Assembly (NCBI GenBank): GCA_007026445.1
Contig: VDMD01000076.1
Span: forward strand, 1 to 64,000
Length of the DNA: 64,000 nt
Direction of reading: 5' to 3'
Source of the DNA: Schizophyllum amplum
Taxonomy: Eukaryota > Basidiomycota > Agaricomycetes > Agaricales > Schizophyllaceae
Made by a program: the position numbers and the translations under genes. Below the pieces are notes generated by a model that did no database searches, was not told the DNA's origin, and saw only the letters and a list, made by a program, of their open reading frames with translations. Numbering within the stretch: position 1 is the stretch's first letter; every line of letters starts with the position of its first letter. Of this stretch, positions 33,029-42,995 are shown one piece after another.

Positions 33029-34040
33029 TCGTCGACCGGACTATCGTGCTCACGCCCCCCCCCCCACCCCCCTCACCCCTTGTATACTCTCTTCAACCTG
33101 ATGCAATCATATACCTACCACTCCAGTAACGCCCCTTACGATATCATGCCCCTGATGTACATCACCGACCTACTTATGGACCTACCCACTACACTGTCCC
33201 TACTGCCTTCTCTTTACCTTACACTGTCCTTTCTGTGATCAAGACTCAATTGATGCTACCTGAACTTCCTCATCTCAGTGCACATTGGCGAAGCATGACC
33301 AAGTAATCGTGGTCCCTGTGGCTACAAATGTAAGTCGGCGGTGGTTACCCAGATGACTCCGGGGCCGAACACTGGTGGCTGTGTATGACAAGACACCGCT
33401 CACCACCTCTAGCCACTCTAACTAGTGCATATGAAGGACGGGGCTGGGCGCAGACCGTCTTCAGTGTTTCTAGATAGGGAGGGGGGGAGTCCTTCTCGGT
33501 GCCCTTGGGCGCCATCCTACTGCGCATCCTCGGGGCCTATAACCCGGTTACCAATATAGTCATGGCACGGTCTTCTACAGAATACGAGTGCACCACAGAC
33601 CCTCCTGGTGCCCGGGAGGGTTTCGGGGCGACGGTGCCGCCTGCTCGCTCGTGCCTGCTGGCGAGCGAGTCTCAACCTTCAAGCGAAACCAGCAGGAGTC
33701 GGGGTGTACGGGGGTCCTCCCCCGGCTATATCGCCGACTGCGAAGTCGGATCCGCTGACCCCCGGCGCGTACGCCTCCCAAGCGCGGATGCGCGGCAAGC
33801 TGGACACCACCACCAGCGAAATGTGCCCATGACTAAGGACCGCACCAACCAGACAGCGGCCACAAATGAACGTAACAAGCAAGGAGTAAATACAAGAGTA
33901 CATGCACAAGAAAACCCGAGCCCGAACCAAGATCCGCCACCGCACCTACACCCGCCCGTCCAGGCAGGCCGACTCCGCCCCTGGGATCAACATCAAGCCA
34001 ATGTCCCCCCCGCGCTAAAGCGCGCCAGCGACACCACGAG
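33029..34040 (+). other. LINE inter-ORF spacer
   Basis: About 1 kb between the two LINE frames. A C11-type run lies near 33054-33066. One frame (33499-34098) is open for 199 codons but has no motif and overlaps the true ORF2 start in another frame, so it is treated as non-coding. Confidence 0.55.
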
Positions 34041-37000
34041 ATGCAAAAAGCGAAAGCTAAGAAGAAGATTCATGAGAAACATACAAAGGCCTACCTGAAA
34101 ATCGCGTCCCTGAATATGAACGGGCGAGGCAAGGGGGCGGCGGAGCATCCGTTTACGACGAAGGCAGCAAATGGCCAGATGTAGTTGCCACCTTACTTGG
34201 AGACAAGATTGGAGTGCTTGCGCTCCAAGAAACTCACATGACAGATGAGCTCCTGACAGAGATAGAACTTCGGTATGACCGCTTCCTGAAAGTTTTCAGT
34301 TCGGTAGACCCTGACAAGCCGAACACCAAAGGCGTCGCCATTGTCCTCAACAAGCGCCTCACCAAAACGGAAGAGGTGAAGTGCACCGAGCTAATTCCGG
34401 GTCGAGCGCTACAGATATCCTATCCCTGGCATAAAAATCGGATGGTTAGCATACTTGCTATTTACGCCCCCGCAGACTGCAACAAGGCAAAGGCAGAGTT
34501 CTGGAAAACGTTGAGCGAGGTCTACACCACTGGGAGTAGAGTACCTTACCCTGATTTTGTGCTGGGCGACATGAACCTCGTCTCAGCCCCAAAGGACCGT
34601 TTCCCGCCGTCGAGTGATGACGCCCACACCGTATGCGAGATGGAGAACTTCTTCCAAATATTGAACGTGATCGACGGCTGGCGAAACTACTTCCCTTCCG
34701 AACAGGAATATACGCACACTAGCGCGCGATTTAAGACGCGGGCGCGACTTGACAGGATTTATGTTGGTAGAGAGCAGGTGGTCGCCTGCCGAAACTGGCG
34801 CATCCAGACGCCTAATGCCGTGCAAACCGACCATTGGCTGGTTTCAGTTGAACTTACCGATCCAAAGATGCCTTTCGTCGGGCGAGGGCGGTACGCCCTC
34901 CCGCGTTACGTTCTTGATGTAGACAAGGTCATGGACACCATCATTGAGGATGGCATGCAACTGCAAGACAAGATCAATGCCTATACAACTGGGGGCCGAC
35001 AACGCACTGCAACGGATAACCCCCAGGTACTCTATGCCAGGTGGAAGGCACGCGCAGTGAAGGTGGTTCGTGATTTCACGAAGAAAGACGTCCCGGCGCT
35101 TGAACGAGCCATAAAAGAGGAGGAACGACGCTTGCGCGATGTTCTACAAGCCTCCCTCCCGGAGAGACCCTCGAATCACTCAAAGCGTCCACACGTGCCC
35201 CCGGCACGAGAGCATGCCGCGAGGCAGACAAATGAGACATCCTCAGAGGACGAGGAAGTAGCCCATCCAGATCCAACAGCGAGTGACGCTGAATTCCCAA
35301 CCCTAAGTGAAATCATAGTGAGTGACAGTGAAGAAGATGATGAAACGGACGGGATACTCCATGTTGCAGCGACACTAGAAAGTAAGGTAAAAGCATTGAA
35401 GAAGAAGCGATACTCCCACCGCAGAAACTACACGATGGCCAAGCATGCACTCACCAACGAGACTCTCTGCAAGGAATGGTGCCGGAAAGCAAAGGAGGAG
35501 AAAACAAGGGACCCGATCTTTGTTCTCAAAAAGAGGCAGCCAGACGGGTCTCTCCCAGACGAGCCAGAATATATCACCAGGACGGAAGATATGGCCGAGG
35601 AGGCAAGGCGATACCACGAGAGTCTCCAACACCCCGAAGACCCTGACTTTGACGAGATTGATTGTCGGGAGGCCACTATTCGTGTCTTGCACCACTCACA
35701 TTCAAGACTGAATCCTGTGCAGAAACAGGAGATGGCAAACCCCGTTACGCGCGACCAGATAGCGGCTGCGCTTAAGAGCCAAGCGAGCGGGAAGGCGGAG
35801 GGCCTAGATAGCCTCCCGACTGAATTCTACAAAAATCTGAGCGAACGCTTCAAGGCTAAGAAGGAAGGACAAACTGGCTTCGACATCCTCTCCGTCCTTA
35901 CAGCTGTGTTCAATGATTTTGAAGAATACGGCGAGCCGGAAGGTACAGGCTTTACGGAAGGCTGGATGTGCCCAATCTATAAGAAGAAAGACCCCACCGA
36001 CATTGCGAACTACCGGCCCATCACAGTCCTGAACTGCGACTATAAGATCTTCACAAAAGCGTTAGCTCTGAAACTGGCTGAGGTGGCACCCTACCTCATA
36101 CACAAAGACCAAGCTGGATTTGTTCCAGGTCGCTCCATTTTTGACCAAATAAAACTGGTCGAGATGATGGTAAGTTACGCCGAAGTCACAGAAGTGAACG
36201 GGGTAATAGTCGCGCTCGACCAGGAAAAAGCCTATGATAAGGTTAACCATAACTACCTACTAGAAGTCCTTGACCATGCGGACTTCCCCGTCGAATTCAC
36301 CAGAATAATTCGGCACCTGTACGAGCCGGCCACCACACGTGTTATGATAAATGGTGAGGCTAGCAAGAAATTCAAGGTGCAGAGGGGAGTTCGACAGGGG
36401 GACCCACTATCATGCCTCCTGTTCAATCTAGCCATTGAACCCCTGGCGGAAATGATTCGTAAGTCCGGCCTGCAAGGATTTACCATACCAGGGGTACTCG
36501 AGAAGATCATAGTGGCCCTCTTCGCTGACGATACAACGGTATATCTGTCTGACCAGGACAGCTTTGACGACCTCAAGGGTATACTGGACCTCTGGTGCAA
36601 GGCGTCAACGGCGAAGTTCAATGTAGAAAAGACTGAGATAATACCTATTGGTAGCTCGCAATATCGGGCACAGGTATCCGACACCCACCGCATCAGGGCG
36701 GACCAACCTCCTATCCCAGGATACATTCATATCACCCGTGACGGTGAAACTGTCCGGATCCTTGGGTCGCGCCAAGGGAATAAAGTCAACCTCGAGCTTG
36801 TGTGGAAACCGATTATTCTGGATATCAAGAAGTCACTCAAGCGCTGGGAGAAGTTCCATCTTACCTTTGACGGGAAACAGAAGGTACTTCAGATGGTTCT
36901 TCAAGGGAAAAGTCAGTTCCTCACCAAGGCTCAAGGTATGCCTGAGGTGATACGGGAGGAACTCACTAAGTTAGAACGTGCATTTGTGTGGTCCGGCAAG

Positions 37001-39226
37001 ACCACAAGCCCTATTGCACTACAAGCCTTGCAGCTCTCCCCCTCAGAAGGCGGCCTTAAGCTTGTCGACCTGGAGGTGCTGGTAGACGGAATTGCAATCA
37101 CGAATGCGAAAGAATACCTGAACTATGGACCGGACCGCCCTAAGTGGGCTTTTGTCGGTGATGCTGTGCTGCGAAGCCGAATGTGTGCCTCGGACCGAAC
37201 AAGAATACCTAAAGAGCTCGACTGTGTTCTGTTAGACCCCTTCCTGCAGAAATGGAAGGCAGTCAAGACGGATAAACAGACTGGAGAGGAGACAGCTCAC
37301 CTGAAGCTCCCACCCACACTCGTTGATATTCTGACCGTAAAGAAAACCTACGGCATACGCATTGAGGTTCCACGTCCCCATACAGAACTTCGCCGGGCGC
37401 TGCCTATATGGGAGCACCCCTTCCCTAAAAATGAGAAGCGCTCGGCCACAATCAAAACGAAGGCCCACAAATGCCTCGCAGTGGTTCATATGATGCAGAC
37501 GGTAGGCGATGCGGAACGCATTGCTCAACGCCTGGACGAGGCCTCGCACAAGCCAAGGAAAGACTGCAAGTGTCAGGCATGCGTGTCAGACCGTACCGGG
37601 ACCCACGGATGCCAGAACCCTCATAAGTGTGCCAAGACGGCCACCCTTATGCTAGCCAACCTGCACCCCAAATGGGACCCACGTCCTGGATCGGGTGCCG
37701 CCTTCCCCAAAACTGTGATAGAGCCCACTGCCGCAGCCCTAGCGCTGGTGACAGATGAGAAGGTATTGAGTGTTGAATCCGACTTCGGCATCCATGACCT
37801 GCGTGATGCCTTTAGAGTGTTCGAGAAAGGTCACCAACCGCCTCCGCCTACTGATATGCGACTACCGAGACCAACAGTGAATGAAGCGCCTGCACTCACT
37901 GTCTATACCGATGGATCCAGCCCCGACCCCGCCGGCTACGAACAGAGGGCAGGTGGAGGCGTGTGGTTTGGGAAGAACGATAAACGGAATCGCCACGTAC
38001 GCGTCCTGGGAACGAACCAGACAGGCGAAGCCGCTGGTGCTCTTCTGGCGGTACAGTCTGTTCGGAAGGACACAGCTTTGAAGATTGTTAGTGACTCGGA
38101 ATTTATTGTGAAGGGACTCACAGACCGGCTGAAGAGCTTCGAGGACAGAGGCTGGATTGGTGTGGCGGATGCAAGTTATATGAAAGCATTAGCAGGCCAA
38201 ATCCGCGCGCGTAACGCGCCTACCCTGATAGAGAAGGTCAAGGGCCACAGCGGCAACGAAGGAAACGATGGGGCTGATGACGAAGCCGCTGCCGGGGCTT
38301 CACAGGACATCGTCCAAAACATGGACCTCCAAATCCCGGCTTCTTTCAGTCTTTATGGAGCACGCCTACAGAGCGTCACGCAAGCCCTAGCGGTGAAGGG
38401 GGTGCGTGAACAGAAACGAGTGAAGCAAAAACAGAAGGAGCGACAAACAGTAGCGACTCACCTCGACAAGATACGATGGGCGATTCTCGATACTACTGGC
38501 AAGCTACCGTGCGACCGGTTGATATGGCAGTCCTTTCGCAATAAGGACCTCACCCCGAGCTTTCGAAGCTTCCTGTGGCGGACAACCCAGAACGGGTACT
38601 GGGTCGGCGAGCGCTGGCTGATCAATGACGCTGTGAAGGATCGTGCGCTGTGCCCGTCCTGTCAGACTATAGAAACATGGGATCACATACTGACCAAGTG
38701 TGAGGCCCCCGGACAGAAGGCGATTTGGGAGGAGACCGCAGCCATCCTAAGCGGGGCCGGGGTCGATAATCCCCGGGCACCCAACCTTGGCGCGATCCTC
38801 GGCTGCGCGCTGGAAGCCGCTATACCCTGCACGAAGGGTGAGGGAAAAGGGAAAAGACGATTCCAGTTGATTGTCATCTCCAGAGCGGCACATCTGACAT
38901 GGAAAGTTCGATGTGAACGGGTAATACAAGGGCGCACTCACGCGGACCGTGAAGTGCAAAATCGCCTGCACAAGGCAATTGAGGCGCAACGCACCCTCGA
39001 TGCAGTGCTCACAAAAACAAAAAAGTATGGCAATAATACTCTGAAGCGTAAATCTCTCTTTGAAGACACATGGAGTACTACACTAGAACGGGAACGGGAC
39101 AGAATCGATGCAGCAATACCGGGAAGCGGGGTTTTAGTGGGTAGACGGCCCGAATTCGATCCCGACGTCACCGTACGCGGTCGGGCCGGGAGCCCCACAC
39201 AGCCTGCAGAGATGCACAGTGCGTAA
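34041..39226 (+). CDS. LINE ORF2: endonuclease, reverse transcriptase, RNase H (one frameshift)
   Basis: ATG 34041 opens a basic N-terminus (M-Q-K-A-K-A-K-K-K) leading to the endonuclease motif A-S-L-N-M-N-G-R-G. The frame then breaks in the G5 run 34133-34137 and resumes one base off, reading G-A-S-V-Y-D-E-G to the stop at 39226. One extra G would give a 1728-residue protein. Later motifs: L-A-L-Q-E-T-H and T-D-H-W-L-V (endonuclease), G-F-V-P-G-R-S, Q-G-D-P-L-S and F-A-D-D (36521-36532; reverse transcriptase), T-D-G-S-S, D-S-E and G-N-D-G-A-D-D (RNase H, about 37900-38290), and a C-terminal C-P-S-C...W-D-H-I-L-T-K-C. It nicks target DNA and copies the element RNA in place. Whether the shift is a mutation, an assembly error or programmed is undecided. 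Confidence 0.9.
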
Positions 39227-39396
39227 AGACATTTCCTCGCGTGGCCACTTTCTCATCTGTCCTCGTTCCTGAATCTTTTCCTCCTTTCTCTTTTTTTCTC
39301 TTCTCTCACACTGGCGGGGTGAAAATCCCTGCACGCCTCTACGGATTATAGAAGAGCCGCCTCGCGCGGCAAGATCTATACATCACTTCGTGCCAC

Positions 39397-39425
<29 letters not shown>
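39397..39425 (+). other. LINE 3' poly(A) tail
   Basis: 29 uninterrupted A residues after TGCCAC, followed by one G and the right target-site copy. This is the mark of target-primed reverse transcription. Confidence 0.9.
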
Positions 39426-39426
<1 letters not shown>

Positions 39427-39427
<1 letters not shown>

Positions 39428-39438
39428 TGTGCATTAGA
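39427..39438. repeat. Target-site duplication, right copy
   Basis: GTGTGCATTAGA, identical to 30072-30083. It reads straight on into the AGATCT-palindrome array. Confidence 0.9.
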
Positions 39439-39600
39439 GATCTCTAGTGAGTATGGTGGTCTAGAGATCTCTAGTGTATACTGCTGTTTAGAGATCTCTA
39501 GTGTATACTGCTGTTTAGAGATCTCTAGACGACCATACTCACTAGAGATCTCTAATGCACACAATTGCTTAGAGATCTCTAGATTGTTATACTTATTCAC
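39439..39600. repeat. AGATCT-palindrome array, right part
   Basis: Six AGAGATCTCT palindromes in 160 bases, including two tandem 27 bp units that carry AGTGTATACTGCTGTTT between palindromes. Around them, 39427-39472 and 39516-39562 are inverted copies of each other with one mismatch. Before the LINE arrived, the left arm would have continued into 30045-30071, giving inverted arms of about 80 bp. Confidence 0.7.
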
Positions 39601-41245
39601 TAGGCTAGCTATGATAGATGAGTTAAGCACCAGCAGCTTTTTCACTAACTGACTTGCTGTCTGAATGCAAATTATAGCTTAATCTCCTGCCTATAATGTA
39701 TTGTGGCAGTAGAAGGCTGAAACAATGTATATATATTGAATATAAATATTATGTACAGAGTGGTGGTCCACCCGTTCGAGTCGCGTGTGGACGTGATGCG
39801 CCCCGGGCACAGGGCGTGATGGGGGACGCGTCGCGATGCATCACACGTTACCGCTGCCCTCGCGCTCCGTGCTGCACGTACACCTTATGCTGTACTGGTA
39901 ATGTATTGTCATATGGAAATATCCAATGCTTGAATTGCATTGTTGGGTGGACTTGTGGTATTCTTACCGACGAGCTAGGGCCTTATTAGGCCCTCGGGCT
40001 GGCCCAGCTGGTCAGTTGATGCCTGTACGCATGGCTGGCACGGCTCGTGCACGCACGCGGGCTCGAGCGTGAGCCGGACGCACTTTTGCACGTGCTGGCC
40101 CGCTACGTGCGGCCTCGGCTCCGGCATCCGGTGCCGGCCGCGACGCATGCCGCTGTCGCCGCCCACGTCGCCGCCGCGCTCACGCTCGCCGCCGCACGCG
40201 GCGCCGACGATGCGTTGGGACAAAAACTAGAAAAAAAAACATATATATATATATATATATATAATGAGAATGTACAGGATGGGGTGGGTACAGATAATGA
40301 GTATCCACGCGTCGCCTGTGGGTAGCAGGCGGCGCGGGGACGAGCACTAGGGGACGCGCGCGCTGGCGTTGTGCAGTGCATGGCCAGCGCGACTAACGTT
40401 GTCCGCGCTTGCACTTGCCGATGGGGGCGTGGGGGCATGGGGGGACGTGCCGTACGCTCGCTGCATCAAGCGCGGGAGCGCAAATGGCAGGGAGGGCGTG
40501 CCGCGGTGCGGCGCAGCGCGATTGCGCTGAGGGTGCGTGCGCTGCGCGAGCGTACGCGTCCACGCTTGCAACGTCTTCACGCGTCGTCAAACTCTCCCAG
40601 AGCGCACGGGGCAGTGGGAGAGGGCGAGGGCGAGGGCGAGGCGCGGGACGCGCGGCAGGCAACGGGGCGTTGGGTGTTGCCCGTTAGCCAGCGGCGACCC
40701 TGCGCGTGGCCGCTGGGAATTTGCGCAGCCCCTCGGAGAGGCCGTGCATTGCGCGATGCCTACAGGGCGAAGCGCGGGAGGCGCGGGAGGGGATGGAGGC
40801 GAGGGTGATCGGACTGCGAGCGCCTGCAGGCTCGCAGTCCGTGCAGGCTCGCGCCGGTGGGTCAAGACCCGTCGCCCTTTTCGCATCCACCCCGCTCGCC
40901 ATCGTGGTCGAGCGCCATGGCGCTGGATGCGCACGCACGCCGTGCTTGGCGCGTGCGTGCTGTTCCCGCGCCGTTGCAGGCGAACTCGCCGGCGTCGGTG
41001 TTCTCGCGCCCTCGTGCCCTCCCGCATAGACGCAATGTCTTCTCGATAGCTTAATATATGTCTTGTTAGCGTTCGTGATAGCGGGATGGGCGTAGCAGAC
41101 GCACCTGGGCGGGGGCACGCCGCGCGTCGCCTCGCCCGCCGAATTCGCCGCCGCGCGCCTTTGAGCGCATTTATCCGCGAGATGGGCAAAAGGGAGATGG
41201 GGGAGAGGATCCTGGACGGGATTTCGAAGGAGGGGAGAGTGTACA
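39601..41245. other. GC-rich repeat-like DNA without a supported gene
   Basis: From about 39770 the GC content rises sharply and frames open on all strands by composition. Long frames at 40371-41050 (plus) and 40587-41387 (minus) overlap each other, have no motif or splice pattern, and consist of Arg/Ala/Gly/Pro. Treated as non-coding. Confidence 0.55.
40229..40263. repeat. A-run and (AT)n microsatellite
   Basis: A run of A followed by C and about eleven AT units (40241-40263). Confidence 0.85.
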
Positions 41246-41278
41246 AGCAACCACGACCGCGGCGCGGTCGTGGTTGCT
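41246..41278. repeat. Perfect 16 bp inverted repeat with 1-base centre
   Basis: AGCAACCACGACCGCG (41246-41261), a single G, then its exact complement (41263-41278). Such a structure would extrude as a cruciform or form an RNA hairpin. No T-run follows on either strand, so it is not an obvious terminator. Confidence 0.85.
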
Positions 41279-42056
41279 GGAAGAGAGGCGTTAATGGCGG
41301 ACGCTCGGCGCCTCGGACCGGAGTCCGAACATCGTCGTCGTCGCCTTCGACGGCCTCGGGCTCATGCCGACGAACCTTATTCAACAAAAGCTCTTGGACA
41401 ACCTATACTATATACACTGTAGTATAGTCCTATGAAGTTTTGTATGTATCTGAGCATGGGAAGGGGATGAACTTTACTCACTCACATTTCTAGGCCAAAG
41501 CTAGACGAGATTCAGTATTCCAGCACTCGTTCAAACCACTTTTTGAGGTTTCTAGGTCGTAAACTTATGCTACAAGTTCAGTCAAAGTTGCTACGTGTAG
41601 GTAGAGACGTCCTCTAAATGCTAGTGTATTCAGTTTTTCTCAGATATGCTCAAATATCATAGAAATGTTGGACGAGTGAGTTCTCAGAGTCTTCTTGAAT
41701 TCCTTGCTCAGTTCAGGTAAATTCTAGATGGCTGAGACCCATCCCGCGCCCCGATCGCTCAATGGTAAGTTAGATTATCAACATCTACGCTTGTTTTAAG
41801 GCGGGGGGAGCCCGCGATGTTTTACAATCGCGTGAACGGCCTCCCGAACGCGTCTAAATGACCGCGTTCGTGACGTTACCGTCACATTGCTCCTTGTTCT
41901 CAACCACCTCGCCGGGCGCACAACGACGCGCCGAACGCGCCCCCGAACAGCGCGGTTGAATATTCGGGCACGGAGGCCCTGCTAGGTGCGCCGCACCGCG
42001 CTTTTACTTGACTATTTAGCTAACACTACCCTCTGCTTTCACCGAAAGCGAGCGAG
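41279..42056. other. Gene-free stretch
   Basis: AT-richer from 41400 to 41800. No supported frame, repeat or RNA gene was recognised. Confidence 0.5.
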
Positions 42057-42172
42057 CGGGCAAGGACGTGCGTCGCCCGGAACGACGCAGCACAGACCTG
42101 CCACTGTCACCTCCGCCGTAGTGAGACTTGGAGGGTCTGTGCTGAATCGCTCCGGGCGACGCGCGCCCTTGC
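42057..42172. repeat. Inverted repeat, ~40 bp arms
   Basis: 42057-42098 and 42133-42172 are inverted copies sharing GCGTCGCCCGG, the AGCACAGACC block and GCAAGG, with several mismatches. The 34-base centre includes CTCCGCCGTAGTGAG. Confidence 0.6.
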
Positions 42173-42647
42173 GCGCCTGCGAGTTCAGGCACAACAACAG
42201 CAAACAAAGCGATCGGGCCTCGCCAGCCCTTCGCTCTTCCACCATGGCTGCCCCACTTCCCCCTCTCGCGCTCCCCCACGCGCCTCACCATCCGCCCCTT
42301 ACGCTCACGATGAAGATGGCGGCTCTGCACCTCAAGAGCGGCGTTAGCACGCGTCGCGCGCCCGCGCGCGCCCCACCACAATCCCCGTCCACTGCCATCC
42401 GCGCGTCCCCGGCGCGTATGATGACGCTCTGCCGGTGCTATTGCATGGCGGGCGTCGACTATGCGCCGTGGGGACACACGAGCTGTCGACAACAGTGCCG
42501 GCGGGTTCGCGTCGCATCCGCGCGTGCGCGGCCGATCACCCGTCGCGCTACGCTCGTGCTCACTCGTGTGCTGTGCTGCGCCGACAGCGTGTGGGAGGCG
42601 TCGCCAGCGCAGTCGCCCCCTTCAACCTCGAGCACGGTACAGCCCGG

Positions 42648-42683
42648 GCGAGCAGCGTACGCGCGCGCGCGTACGCTGCTCGC
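42648..42683. repeat. Perfect 36 bp palindrome
   Basis: GCGAGCAGCGTAC, then five GC units, then GTACGCTGCTCGC; every base pairs with its mirror. No gene is adjacent. A perfect palindrome of this length without a spacer is unusual in random sequence even at this GC content. Confidence 0.9.
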
Positions 42684-42773
42684 TTTGCCTTCTTTTACTT
42701 TAAATTTTCGATTATACTGGGCCCCCTACTGGGGCTAACGTATTGGGATTTTTTATTTATTTGATGGATACAA

Positions 42774-42801
42774 CGCTCGACGCCGCGTGCGGCGTCGAGC
42801 G
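42774..42801. repeat. 13 bp inverted repeat with 2-base centre
   Basis: CGCTCGACGCCGC, GT, then the exact complement. It lies 90 bases from the 36 bp palindrome and 40 bases from repeat B copy 2. Confidence 0.8.
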
Positions 42802-42841
42802 CGCTCGCGCCAGTGCCAGCGACGGCGACACCTTTTGCTGT

Positions 42842-42995
42842 ACCGAGGTTTGTAATACACCCCGTGAATATACGTAACCCGTATTGCAATCTGTACGTGA
42901 GCTTCACGGGGCCGGCAAATGCCGTTCCGTGAGCCCGCCGCTGTCCTCCGGGGAGCCGGGCAATGCCCATATCGAGCCCCGGCGGGCTGATAAGC
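42842..42995 (-). repeat. Dispersed repeat family B, copy 2 (inverted)
   Basis: Reverse complement of the units at 6118-6290 and 45998-46170: TTTGTAATACACCCCGTGAA, GGCCGGCAAATG, ATGCCCATATCGAGCC and GGCTGATAAGCGT are all present. Non-coding. Confidence 0.6.

Larger units (their letters stand above)
30084..39425 (+). mobile_element. Full-length non-LTR retrotransposon (LINE, Tad1-like), 9.3 kb
   Basis: Bounded by a 12 bp duplication (30072-30083, 39427-39438) and ending in 29 A (39397-39425). The order is 5' untranslated region (about 600 bp), ORF1 with CCHC knuckle and RGG tail, a spacer of about 1 kb, ORF2 with apurinic-type endonuclease, reverse transcriptase, RNase H and a C-terminal CCHC motif, then a 170 bp 3' untranslated region. 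RNase H behind the reverse transcriptase in a fungal LINE points to the Tad1 clade; the clade is inference without a tree. Both frames are almost intact, with one single-base frameshift in ORF2, so the insertion is recent. It landed in the AGATCT-palindrome array. Confidence 0.92.

Noticed and set aside
33499..34098. 199-codon frame between LINE ORF1 and ORF2 as a third LINE gene
   Set aside because: No motif, composition unlike ORF1/ORF2, and it overlaps the clear ORF2 start (34041) in a different frame.
40371..41387. Overlapping long frames on both strands in GC-rich DNA
   Set aside because: Mutually overlapping, low complexity, no motif; expected from GC-rich sequence.
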